Position numbers and translations under genes: made by a program | Shown here: positions 1-6,204 of the stretch, piece after piece | Numbering within the stretch: position 1 is the first letter of the stretch | Layout of the letters: every line of letters starts with the position of its first letter | The notes under the pieces: model-generated | The model's database searches: none | What the model saw: only the letters and a program-made list of their open reading frames with translations | Told to the model about the DNA's origin: nothing | Source of the DNA: CAYJAY01 sp964370715 | GTDB lineage: Bacteria; Bacillota; Clostridia; Oscillospirales; Ruminococcaceae | DNA length: 9,988 bases | Direction of reading: 5' to 3' | Assembly (NCBI GenBank): GCA_964370715.1 | Contig: CAYJKJ010000033.1 | Span: 1-9,988 of the forward strand

Positions 1-42
1 GTTAAGACAGAGCAAGAAGCAAAAATTAGTATAGGAGCGTGA
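1..42 (+). CDS. Possible C-terminal tail of an upstream gene
   Basis: Frame 1 is open from the window edge and gives the 13-residue tail VKTEQEAKISIGA before a TGA at 40-42. The other two forward frames close earlier. The ribosome binding site of the next gene (AGGAG, 33-37) lies inside this tail, as expected for tightly packed co-transcribed genes. Thirteen codons are far too few to identify a product, and an open frame of this length can arise by chance. Confidence 0.25.
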   Translation, partial: VKTEQEAKISIGA

Positions 43-47
43 GAAAA

Positions 48-431
48 ATGACACACAGTATATTTGAAAAAACGGGCGGTACTTATACGAAAGCCAGCGA
101 CTGTTATATTCCGAACATACAAGTTTCCGAAAGTGAAAAAACAGACGAAATCCCAATCGGTAAATACGGACGAATGAGAGAGAGTTATCTCAAACAACAC
201 CGCTCCCCGACCTACAACTATCTGCTAATGAGCGAGAAGCTACACAGCCACTTGAAAGATGTGGAACAGCAAGCACAACACCTACTCGAAACCATGATGC
301 CGCAAATGGCAAAAGCCGAAAATGTGACAGAGGAACTAAAGGCAAAAGACCAAATGTTATGGGTCGGCAAGATGAACAACATCAAGTCGAGGGTTGAGGA
401 AATTATCTTTGCAGAGATTATCTATCAATAA
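48..431 (+). CDS. tnpV: TnpV-like mobile-element protein
   Basis: This 127-residue protein matches the TnpV pattern known from Firmicute transposons and mobilisable elements: an N-terminal MTHSIFEKTGGTY segment, a central IGKYGRMRESYLKQHR block (about residues 37-52), and a C-terminal WVGKMNNIKSRVEEIIFAEI block (about 105-124). The middle (60-100) is charged and probably helical. The family's biochemical role is not established; it is a small accessory protein found beside mobile-element genes and is not a transposase. I chose ATG 48 over an upstream in-frame GTG at 39 because AGGAG (33-37) leaves only 1 nt before the GTG but 10 nt before the ATG, and because the family begins at the MT-S-IFE segment. 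It is followed 77 nt later by the partition genes on the same strand, with no clear terminator between. The family call is from memory of conserved blocks, not a search. Confidence 0.8.
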   Translation: MTHSIFEKTGGTYTKASDCYIPNIQVSESEKTDEIPIGKYGRMRESYLKQHRSPTYNYLLMSEKLHSHLKDVEQQAQHLLETMMPQMAKAENVTEELKAKDQMLWVGKMNNIKSRVEEIIFAEIIYQ

Positions 432-508
432 CAACAGCTCAATCAAAATATTATCAAAGGAGCTTTAAACAACAACGCCTCCGTTACTACAAACAAAGGA
501 GAAAATAT

Positions 509-1429
509 ATGACCAACAATACAATTGTAATAGGCATTGACCACGGATATGGCAACATCAAAACAGCGCACACTTGTTTTAAAACCGGGGTGGAAACTTT
601 CGATAAAGAACCGACGTTTAAAAACAATATGGTTATCTACAAAGATAAGTTTTATACCATCGGCGGAGAACACAAAGAATTTCTAAGCGATAAAATCGAA
701 GACAACGATTTCTATATTTTAACCCTTGTTGCTATAGCAAGAGAGCTTAATATTCGCAAAATTACAAGCGCACACGTTCACATATCGGCAGGGCTTCCGC
801 TAACTTGGGTTAGTGAGCAAAAGGAAACGTTCAAGAACTATTTGCTACAAAACAGCCACGCAGATTTCATTTACAACAATGTTGAATACAGCGTTGACTT
901 TGTCGGCGCAGATATTTTCCCGCAAGGTTTTTCAGCGGTTGCGCCACAGCTCAACTCATTCAAGGGCGTAAACCTAATCGCAGATATCGGCAACGGAACG
1001 ATGAACATTATGTATATAAATGAACGTCGACCCATTCAAAAGAAATGCTTTACCGAGAAGTTCGGCACACATCAGTGTATGATTGCGGTAAGAGAAAATA
1101 TCATGAAAAAGTATGGTGTCGCAATTGAAGATACCGTGATTGAACAGGTTCTCCGACACGGCACAGCCGATATCGGAGAAAGGTTTTTAACGACCATTAA
1201 GGATAGCGCAACAGAGTATGTCGGCGGTATCTTCCGCAGACTTCGAGAGCATGAATATGATCCGGAATTAATGAGACTGTTTATTCTCGGAGGCGGCAGT
1301 TGCCTTGTTAAAAACTTTGCTAGTTATGATAGCGACAGGGTGGTTATTATCGACGATATCTGCGCTACTGCAAAGGGGTATGAGTTCTTGGCAAAAAGCA
1401 AGATGATAAAAAACAGGAGCATTGTATAA
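509..1429 (+). CDS. parM: ParM/StbA-like actin ATPase for DNA segregation
   Basis: The 306-residue product has the actin-fold nucleotide-binding signatures in order: phosphate-1 loop IGIDHGYGNIKT (residues 8-19, with D11, G13, N16 and K18), the segment SAGLPLTW (93-100) typical of bacterial actin-like proteins, phosphate-2 loop ADIGNGTMN (158-166, D159), and the adenosine motif LFILGGGS (257-264). The length suits ParM/Alp segregation proteins (about 300-350 residues). Known members polymerise into ATP-driven filaments that push DNA copies apart when capped by a centromere-bound adaptor. Start ATG 509 has AAAGGAG at 495-501, 7 nt upstream. The next gene overlaps its stop by 1 nt and encodes a DNA-binding-type partner, and iterons follow, which supports a type II partition role. 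Function is inferred from family membership and context. Confidence 0.87.
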   Translation: MTNNTIVIGIDHGYGNIKTAHTCFKTGVETFDKEPTFKNNMVIYKDKFYTIGGEHKEFLSDKIEDNDFYILTLVAIARELNIRKITSAHVHISAGLPLTWVSEQKETFKNYLLQNSHADFIYNNVEYSVDFVGADIFPQGFSAVAPQLNSFKGVNLIADIGNGTMNIMYINERRPIQKKCFTEKFGTHQCMIAVRENIMKKYGVAIEDTVIEQVLRHGTADIGERFLTTIKDSATEYVGGIFRRLREHEYDPELMRLFILGGGSCLVKNFASYDSDRVVIIDDICATAKGYEFLAKSKMIKNRSIV

Positions 1430-1740
1430 TGGAAAATCAAGTTGCTTTTACTGTTCGGCTCAACCTAAACAACACGCCCGAGAAACAAGCGTGGGAGCGT
1501 TTGCAGAGCATCGACAGAACACAGTATCGCTCGTATAGCGCAATGATTGTTAAGGCAGTAAACAGCCTGTTTGAAAAGAACGTTGATGTAGATATTCTGG
1601 CTGAAATTCAAGTGACGATTAGGCAAGAGATATCGAAACTTCAAGTAGCAAGCCTACCCGAAAATCAAGCACAAACTCCCCCACCAACCATGCAAGAAGA
1701 TGAGATATCAGTAGCTTTAGACTTCGCTGATAGCTTTTGA
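1429..1740 (+). CDS. parR: ParR-like ribbon-helix-helix centromere-binding adaptor
   Basis: A 103-residue protein whose ATG shares its first base with the parM stop codon (TAATG at 1427-1431), so translation is probably coupled. Residues 7-13 (FTVRLNL) look like the beta strand of a ribbon-helix-helix fold, followed by two predicted helices (about 17-28 and 37-50, the second SAMIVKAVNSLFEK). The tail from about 75 is proline/glutamine-rich then acidic, ending in ISVALDFADSF, an amphipathic end that could contact the actin filament, as the C-terminus of ParR does in known systems. Ribbon-helix-helix adaptors in type II partition systems bind iterons and link them to ParM filaments; the repeat cluster beginning 2 nt after this gene fits. 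The sequence itself is weakly diagnostic, and gene order carries much of the call. A repressor role on its own operon is possible but not shown. Confidence 0.72.
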   Translation: MENQVAFTVRLNLNNTPEKQAWERLQSIDRTQYRSYSAMIVKAVNSLFEKNVDVDILAEIQVTIRQEISKLQVASLPENQAQTPPPTMQEDEISVALDFADSF

Positions 1741-1741
1741 T

Positions 1742-1844
1742 GGTATCAAAGTAATACCGGCGGTATCAAGTTGGTATCGGGTTTTCAAGGTTTGGTATCA
1801 AGGCGGTATCAGTTTTTTAGCTTGGTTGGTATCAAGCTGATACC
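1742..1844 (+). repeat. GGTATCAA iteron cluster, probable parC centromere
   Basis: Direct copies of GGTATCAA or near matches start at 1742, 1762, 1773 (GGTATCGG), 1794, 1805 (GGTATCAG) and 1828. Start-to-start steps are 20, 11, 21, 11 and 23 nt, close to one or two turns of the helix, so the sites would lie on one face. An inverted copy TGATACC lies at 1838-1844, making a palindrome with the 1828 repeat (7-nt arms, 3-nt spacer), and a partial inverted ATACC is at 1754-1758. Position right after a parMR pair suggests the ParR-binding centromere. Well-studied parMRC loci carry it upstream of parM, so the downstream placement is a variation. The repeats are seen directly; the function is inference. 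Confidence 0.75.
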
Positions 1845-1932
1845 GAGTGAACAGAAATTTACTTATTATTGCAAAAAACCATTTCAAAACAAGAAAAGCA
1901 AGAACGATTTAAAACAAAATATCCTATGTGTA

Positions 1933-1964
1933 AAACGCTTATCACCGGTTGATAGGCGTTTTTT
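1933..1964 (+). terminator. Rho-independent terminator after the partition region
   Basis: AAACGCTTATCA (1933-1944) pairs with TGATAGGCGTTT (1950-1961) across a 5-nt loop CCGGT. This is a 12-bp stem with one G-U pair, and the T-run continues to 1964. It would end transcripts of the tnpV-parMR unit. It lies only about 17 nt before the ribosome binding site of the next gene, so it could also act as an attenuator that lets partial read-through feed the mobilisation genes. Confidence 0.85.
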
Positions 1965-1994
1965 ATATGAAAAAACGAAAAGGAGAACCACCAA

Positions 1995-2342
1995 ATGGCT
2001 AACAACAAAATCATAGAGCAGATCGAAAAGAACAAAATCAATGTGGAGAAAAAGCAAGATGAAATCCGCCAACTTAAAAACAAAGAGCGTGAACTTCTTG
2101 CCAAACAACGCAAGGAAGAACAGAAAATAAGAACACGCAGACTTATTCAACGAGGGGCAATTTTAGAGAGCATAAATCCGACTTTTGTTTCTATTCCAAA
2201 TGAACAACTACAAACATACTTACAGAAAGTATTGCTGACGGAAACCGCACGAAAACTGCTTGACGATATAGCCGTTAGCGTAGATGCGGAACAGCAGAAG
2301 AACGGCGAAGTCGGGGAAATCCCACAGGTAAACGAGGAATAG
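1995..2342 (+). CDS. DUF3847 family small mobilisation-associated protein
   Basis: A 115-residue, strongly charged protein. Residues 5-44 are rich in K, E and Q with hydrophobic spacing that suggests a coiled coil. The following RTRRLIQRGAILES (46-59) is the block I associate with DUF3847 proteins, and it recalls the R-R-GGMLE-type motif of MobC-like accessory proteins. The rest (60-115) is predicted helical, then acidic. These proteins usually sit directly upstream of MobA/MobL relaxase genes in Firmicute elements; here the oriT-like region and relaxase gene follow. A role in relaxosome assembly at oriT is likely but not proven. Start ATG 1995 has AGGAG at 1981-1985, 9 nt upstream. There is no obvious promoter between the terminator at 1964 and this gene, so expression may depend on read-through. 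Family call is from motif memory. Confidence 0.75.
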   Translation: MANNKIIEQIEKNKINVEKKQDEIRQLKNKERELLAKQRKEEQKIRTRRLIQRGAILESINPTFVSIPNEQLQTYLQKVLLTETARKLLDDIAVSVDAEQQKNGEVGEIPQVNEE

Positions 2343-2353
2343 CGGAGTTTACC

Positions 2354-2391
2354 AAGGGCGCACTTATACACCATATACAATGGTGTGTGCG
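2354..2391 (-). other. Predicted origin of transfer (oriT), IncQ/pIP501-like nic
   Basis: The bottom strand of 2354-2369 reads GTATAAGTGCGCCCTT, which matches the nic core I recall for pIP501-type and related MobQ oriTs (TAAGTGCG/CCCT). By that comparison the cut falls on the bottom strand between the bases paired with 2359 and 2358. Next to it, ACACCAT (2368-2374) and ATGGTGT (2380-2386) form a hairpin with a 5-nt loop, and CGCAC (2359-2363) can pair further out with GTGCG (2387-2391), leaving a 4-nt bulge. A hairpin beside nic is the usual relaxase recognition layout. The relaxase gene 3' of this site is of the matching MobQ family. Motif and pairing are seen; the exact nick is by analogy. 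Confidence 0.8.
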
Positions 2392-2404
2392 AACTGCGTT
2401 ACAA

Positions 2405-2420
2405 TGGGGACTAATCCCCA
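2405..2420. repeat. Short perfect inverted repeat in the oriT region
   Basis: TGGGGA (2405-2410) and TCCCCA (2415-2420) form a 6-bp stem with a CTAA loop, 14 nt beyond the nic-proximal hairpin. No T-run follows directly, so an intrinsic terminator is unlikely. It may be an accessory-protein or relaxosome structure at oriT; this is inference. Confidence 0.5.
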
Positions 2421-2470
2421 AACCCCTTTTATATGAGAGACGAAACATATACGCATACCGACCACCACCA

Positions 2471-2499
2471 TTGACAAAACGACTTTGAAATATGCTAAC
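2471..2499 (+). promoter_or_regulatory. Weak candidate promoter for the relaxase gene
   Basis: A perfect TTGACA lies at 2471-2476. No good -10 follows at the ideal distance: GCTAAC (2494-2499, spacer 17) matches only three consensus positions, and TATGCT (2491-2496) matches better but has a 14-nt spacer. If used, transcription would begin just before the hairpin at 2506-2552 and place it in the mobA leader. Confidence 0.3.
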
Positions 2500-2505
2500 G
2501 TCGTG

Positions 2506-2556
2506 CCGACGGTGAGAAACTCAAAAATATGAAACAAGTTTCTCATCGTCGGTTTT
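2506..2556 (+). promoter_or_regulatory. Long leader hairpin, possible attenuator upstream of mobA
   Basis: The 16-nt arms 2506-2521 (CCGACGGTGAGAAACT) and 2537-2552 (AGTTTCTCATCGTCGG) pair fully with one G-U, around a 15-nt loop, and TTTT follows at 2553-2556. This has the shape of an intrinsic terminator with a short U-tract. It sits 127 nt before the relaxase start, so it could limit relaxase expression, act as an attenuator, or be a further relaxosome structure. An ATG (2529-2531) lies in its loop. Confidence 0.6.
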
Positions 2557-2669
2557 GCATTGTAACATTTCAAATTCATCTTGTAAATGGCAAGCCACAA
2601 TTAAAATTGTGGTGGTTAGATTGTGGTGTGTTTTGGCTTTTGCCTTTGGTTCAAAATCTAAAAATATGA
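2529..2669 (+). CDS. Candidate 46-residue leader ORF before the relaxase gene
   Basis: Starting at the ATG in the loop of the leader hairpin, the frame stays open for 46 residues and ends with a TGA whose last base begins the AAGGAG of mobA (2669-2674). The product starts basic (MKQVSHRRFC), continues with VTFQIHLVNGKPQ, and ends hydrophobic and tryptophan-rich (LKLWWLDCGVFWLLP). There is no strong ribosome binding site: GTGAG at 2512-2516 is 12 nt away and buried in the stem. Its stop falling exactly at the next gene's ribosome binding site would suit translational coupling. The product is not recognised, and a chance open frame is a real alternative. Confidence 0.35.
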   Translation: MKQVSHRRFCIVTFQIHLVNGKPQLKLWWLDCGVFWLLPLVQNLKI

Positions 2670-2682
2670 AGGAGCGTTTTTT

Positions 2683-4134
2683 GTGGCGATATTTCATTTA
2701 AGTTGTAAAGTAATAAGTCGTGGCAATGGGAAATCGGCAGTTGCTGCGGCAGCATATCGAAGTGGTGAGAAAATCACAAATGATTATGACGGAGAAACTC
2801 ATGACTACACAAGAAAAGGCGGTGTTATTCATACCGAGATAGTTTTGCCCGACCACGCACCGAGTGAGTACGCAGACCGCTCTACCCTTTGGAACGCAGT
2901 TGAGAAAATCGAGAAGTCAAAAAACGCTCAACTTGCTCGAGAGGTTGAGGTTGCAATTCCAAAAGAACTACCAAAAGGACAATGGGCGGTTTTAATGCGT
3001 GAGTATTGCAAAGCAAATTTTGTGAACAAAGGTATGATTGCCGATTTTTGTATTCACGATAAAGAGGACGGAAACCCACATTGCCATATTATGTTGACCA
3101 TGAGACCGCTCAAAGATAACGGCGAATGGGGCGCAAAATCACGCAAGGTTTATGATCTTGACGAGAACGGTTGGCGAATAAAACTTGCAAGCGGAAATTG
3201 GAAGTCTCACAAAGAAGATACCACCGATTGGAACAATCAGAGTAACGCAGAATTGTGGCGAGCAAACTGGAGCAAGCATTGCAATCGCTATCTTGAAAAT
3301 ATGGGACATTCTGAACGTATCGACCACCGAAGTTATGAAAGACAAGGTGTCTCGCTTATCCCACAAATTCATTTGGGTGTTTCAGCTTCACAGATGGAGC
3401 GAAAAGGTATCACCACCGACCGTGGGAACGCCAACCGCCAGATACTGAACGACAACAAACTTATTATTCAAACCAGAGCAAGAATATCAAGGCTTATGAA
3501 ATGGCAACGAGAGTTAAAAGCGCAACCGATTAACTTAAAACAAGCCGGTATCAAAGCTTCGATTATTGATACCCTACAAGCAAACAAGACAACATCATCA
3601 AGCAAATATCAAAAGACTAAAGACCTTAAAAATTATGTGTCTGTTTGGAACTTCTTGCAGAAGCATAACATTGATAGTATAGCAGACTTTACCGCAAAAA
3701 TAGTCGATATGAATGAGAGTTTTTATGCGCTAAAACGAGAGGTTAATAGCACTCAAAAAGCTATCACAGATAGCGAGAAGCAAATAGACTTATGGAACGA
3801 ATATGATGAACTTAAACCGCTTTTGAAGAGATATATAAAGTTGCAGGGCGAAGCAAAACATCAGTTTTATGTTACGTATTGCGCCGAGCTTGACCGAGCA
3901 AATGAGCTGAATAAATATTGGGGCGATTATGTTTCTTCCGGGGGGAAAATATCGCCGAAACAATGGGCGAATGATATTAGTAAATTGAAGAAGGATGTTT
4001 CGCTTTGTGAGTGGAAGATGAATGTTTTGAAAGATGAGATTGGAAGCACTGAGAGGATTAGAAAAGCGCTCGATGAGATTGTGTTGAGGGAGAAAGACAG
4101 TCGGAGTGTTTTGTGGAATGAGTGGGAGAAATGA
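2683..4134 (+). CDS. mobA: MobA/MobL (MobQ-family) conjugative relaxase
   Basis: A 483-residue relaxase that would nick oriT, stay covalently bound to the 5' end, and pilot the strand into a recipient using another element's secretion channel. Visible motifs are the N-terminal AIFHLSCKVISRGNGKSAVA, then AAYRSGE (residues 23-29), whose Y25 is the expected catalytic tyrosine, and the metal-binding triad in IHDKEDGNPHCHIM (124-137, with H125, H133 and H135). HRSYERQG (215-222) is another conserved block. The relaxase domain occupies about residues 1-230. The remainder is a charged, helical tail with probable coiled coils (about 370-470) and no primase or helicase, so this is a mobilisation rather than self-transfer protein. 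The start is GTG 2683, with AAGGAG at 2669-2674, 8 nt upstream. The oriT motif 5' of the gene is of the type this family recognises. The protein looks complete. Confidence 0.93.
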   Translation: MAIFHLSCKVISRGNGKSAVAAAAYRSGEKITNDYDGETHDYTRKGGVIHTEIVLPDHAPSEYADRSTLWNAVEKIEKSKNAQLAREVEVAIPKELPKGQWAVLMREYCKANFVNKGMIADFCIHDKEDGNPHCHIMLTMRPLKDNGEWGAKSRKVYDLDENGWRIKLASGNWKSHKEDTTDWNNQSNAELWRANWSKHCNRYLENMGHSERIDHRSYERQGVSLIPQIHLGVSASQMERKGITTDRGNANRQILNDNKLIIQTRARISRLMKWQRELKAQPINLKQAGIKASIIDTLQANKTTSSSKYQKTKDLKNYVSVWNFLQKHNIDSIADFTAKIVDMNESFYALKREVNSTQKAITDSEKQIDLWNEYDELKPLLKRYIKLQGEAKHQFYVTYCAELDRANELNKYWGDYVSSGGKISPKQWANDISKLKKDVSLCEWKMNVLKDEIGSTERIRKALDEIVLREKDSRSVLWNEWEK

Positions 4135-4146
4135 AGAAAAAATGCA

Positions 4147-4209
4147 GCTAATTATTATGAAATAATAAGATTATTAGCAACTTGCATAAGTTGATTTGTG
4201 CAGTTTTTT
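4147..4209 (+). terminator. Weak terminator-like region after mobA
   Basis: GCTAAT (4147-4152) and ATTAGC (4173-4178) enclose an A/T-only hairpin (TTATTAT 4152-4158 with ATAATAA 4162-4168, which shares base 4152). A second small hairpin CAACTT-gcat-AAGTTG follows at 4178-4193, and six T residues lie at 4204-4209. None is a textbook terminator because the T-run is 10 nt from the nearest stem. It marks the junction between the mobilisation genes and the cargo. Confidence 0.3.
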
Positions 4210-4228
4210 GTCACTTACTGATTGTATA

Positions 4229-4257
4229 TTTGTTCCTTTAAATATATACTGTATAAT
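4229..4257 (+). promoter_or_regulatory. Candidate promoter of the nuclease operon
   Basis: A perfect -10 TATAAT lies at 4252-4257 within a very A/T-rich tract. The -35 is poor: TTTGTT (4229-4234, 17-nt spacer) or TTGTTC (4230-4235, 16-nt spacer). Transcription would start near 4264, leaving a leader of about 60 nt before the gene at 4322. Confidence 0.5.
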
Positions 4258-4321
4258 ATAGAAAACACATTTAAGGTGTTACTGATTTCAAAAAAAATTA
4301 TATATTTGAAAAAGAGCGAGG

Positions 4322-6139
4322 ATGAGTATGCAGAATTATGATATTAATAAATATAGCGTTGGAACTATTTTAAACCTCGTGAAGATGGGTGCAATAGCCA
4401 TACCTGAAATCCAAAGACCTTTTGTTTGGAAACCAAAGCAAGTTAGAGATCTTATTGACTCATTGTATAAAGGATATCCAGTTGGATATTTAATTACAAC
4501 ACAAAATGCAGAGATGAAATTAAAAGATGGAACTGTTTCTAAAGGTAAGCGTGTTTTAATTGATGGACAACAACGTATAACCGCATTAATGTCAGCCATT
4601 TTAGGATTGGTCGTTCTCGATGAAGAGTACAGAGAAAAGAGAATTAAAATAGCATTTAACCCCTTTGCTAAAAGTGATGAAGATGCCTTTGAAGTTCAAG
4701 ACAACTCACATGTGAAAAGCAAGAAATGGATAGAAGATATTTCATTATTATTCGATGATCAGTTCAATATGTTTAGCTACATTACAAAATACTGTGAAAC
4801 CAACCCTGAAATATCGAATATGGAAATGTCAAATGTGGTGCAAAAACTTAAGGAAATAATGGGTAAAGATCTTGGAGTAATTGAATTAACTGCGGATCTT
4901 GATATTGATGTAGTAACTGAAATATTTATTCGTATTAATTCTAAAGGAACAACACTAAGTCAAGCGGACTTTGCCATGTCGAAAATAGCGGCAGATGAAA
5001 ATTATGGCGGTAATATGCTACGGAAAGCAATTGATTATTTCTGTCATGTAGCAAAAGAACCATCTTTTTTCAAAACTATAACTGATAAAGATAAAGAATT
5101 TTCCAATTCAAAATATTTAAACAAAGTTTCTTGGTTACACAATAATTTTGAAGATATTTATGATCCAAGTTATGATGATATGTTAAGGGTATCATTTATT
5201 CATATGTTTTCGAGGGGAAAGTTAAAAGACTTAGTTAGCTTGCTCTCAGGTAGGGATTTCATAACAAAAGAATATAGAGAAGATATTGCTGAAGAATCAT
5301 TTAAGAAATTAGATGAAGGTATTTGTAATTTCATGTCACAATTTCATTTTGAACAATTTGTATTGGCGATTAAAGATGCTGGATTTGTACATTCGTCTTT
5401 AATAAATTCTCAAAATGCACTCGACTTCGCTTATGTTGTATATTTAAAACTAAAATTAACAAATGAAGTTGAAAAAACAGAAATAAAAAGATATGTTTCT
5501 AAATGGTATATCATGTCTGTGTTAACTGGTAGATATTCCGGATCACCCGAGTCTGTGATGGATAAAGACATTAGAAGCATTAATGAAAAAGGAGTAGTTT
5601 CATATTTAAAAGAAATTGAACTAGCCGATTTATCTGAAAATTTCTGGAAGGTTTCTTTAACACAAAGGCTTGAGTCTTCGATAGTTAATGCGCCGGCATT
5701 ATCGGCGTTTAGAGCCTCTCAAGCAAGAAGCGCCAGCAGAGCCTTGTTTAGCAAAGGTTTATATGTAAAAGATATGATTGGAAAAAGTGATGTGCACCAT
5801 ATTTTCCCTAAAGGATATTTAAGAAAAGTTGGCGGTATTGATGACAAATCGGTGTATAATCAAATAGCTAACTATGTTTACTTAGACACCCCAATTAATA
5901 TTACGATTAGCGATAAAGCTCCAACAGATTATTTTTCTGACGCAATCAACAAGATAAATAATTGCGAAACGGTATTTGGAAGCACTTGGACGCTAGATGA
6001 GTTTTACACCAATCTATCAGAAAATTGTATACCAAAGGAAATTATAGGTTGGGATTACACCGATTATTTAGAGAAATTTTTGCCGACAAGACGAAAATTA
6101 ATTGCTGAAAAACTAGAGCAATACTATAAGTCGTTTTAA
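4322..6139 (+). CDS. DUF262 + DUF1524/HNH nuclease, GmrSD/SspE-like
   Basis: A 605-residue protein joining the two halves of GmrSD-type enzymes. The N-terminal DUF262 (ParB/sulfiredoxin-like) domain shows IPEIQRPFVW (27-36), the DGQQR motif (81-85) and FIRINSKGTTLS (202-213); in studied relatives this part binds nucleotide and senses modified or invading DNA. The C-terminal region has the DUF1524 HNH signature: VHHIFPKGYL (491-500, H492 and H493) followed by NQIANYVYL (513-521), N526 and APTDYF (533-538). Known members cut phage DNA carrying modified bases (GmrSD) or act with phosphorothioate modification (SspE). No ssp or dnd modification genes are visible here, so a type IV-like, stand-alone role or cooperation with the two downstream genes is more likely. 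ATG 4328 is an alternative start, since GAGG (4318-4321) abuts ATG 4322 but is 6 nt from ATG 4328. The gene looks intact and more A/T-rich than mobA. Domain call is firm; target is unknown. Confidence 0.88.
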   Translation: MSMQNYDINKYSVGTILNLVKMGAIAIPEIQRPFVWKPKQVRDLIDSLYKGYPVGYLITTQNAEMKLKDGTVSKGKRVLIDGQQRITALMSAILGLVVLDEEYREKRIKIAFNPFAKSDEDAFEVQDNSHVKSKKWIEDISLLFDDQFNMFSYITKYCETNPEISNMEMSNVVQKLKEIMGKDLGVIELTADLDIDVVTEIFIRINSKGTTLSQADFAMSKIAADENYGGNMLRKAIDYFCHVAKEPSFFKTITDKDKEFSNSKYLNKVSWLHNNFEDIYDPSYDDMLRVSFIHMFSRGKLKDLVSLLSGRDFITKEYREDIAEESFKKLDEGICNFMSQFHFEQFVLAIKDAGFVHSSLINSQNALDFAYVVYLKLKLTNEVEKTEIKRYVSKWYIMSVLTGRYSGSPESVMDKDIRSINEKGVVSYLKEIELADLSENFWKVSLTQRLESSIVNAPALSAFRASQARSASRALFSKGLYVKDMIGKSDVHHIFPKGYLRKVGGIDDKSVYNQIANYVYLDTPINITISDKAPTDYFSDAINKINNCETVFGSTWTLDEFYTNLSENCIPKEIIGWDYTDYLEKFLPTRRKLIAEKLEQYYKSF

Positions 6140-6144
6140 CTTTT

Positions 6145-6163
6145 TATAGGGAGTTCACCTATA
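6145..6163. repeat. Short inverted repeat between the nuclease gene and membrane pair
   Basis: TATAGG (6145-6150) and CCTATA (6158-6163) form a 6-bp stem with a 7-nt loop in the 65-nt gap after the nuclease gene. No T-run follows and no promoter is evident in the gap, so read-through from the nuclease gene into 6205 is likely. It could be an mRNA processing or operator site; significance is uncertain. Confidence 0.3.
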
Positions 6164-6204
6164 CAATTAAACATTAACAAAAGAAAATAATTGGAGGGCG
6201 TAGC

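Larger units (their letters stand above)
2343..2682. other. Non-coding oriT and leader region of the relaxase gene
   Basis: This 340-nt stretch between the DUF3847 gene and the relaxase gene has no convincing conventional gene. In order it holds a predicted oriT nic core with an adjoining hairpin (2354-2391), a short perfect hairpin (2405-2420), a TTGACA box (2471-2476), a long stable hairpin followed by TTTT (2506-2556), and a possible 46-codon ORF (2529-2669) that runs into the relaxase ribosome binding site. Each is listed separately. Confidence 0.8.

Noticed and set aside
1771..2016. 81-codon forward open frame across the iterons and terminator
   Set aside because: It is made largely of repeat and terminator sequence, has no sensible ribosome binding site, and overlaps the start of the DUF3847 gene.
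2147..2600. Two reverse-strand open frames over the end of the DUF3847 gene and the oriT region
   Set aside because: They cross oriT hairpins, carry no recognisable motif or ribosome binding site, and the first opposes a well-supported gene.
3547..3554. Isolated GGTATCAA inside mobA
   Set aside because: A single 8-mer with no neighbouring copies or phasing, in coding sequence; not part of the centromere cluster.
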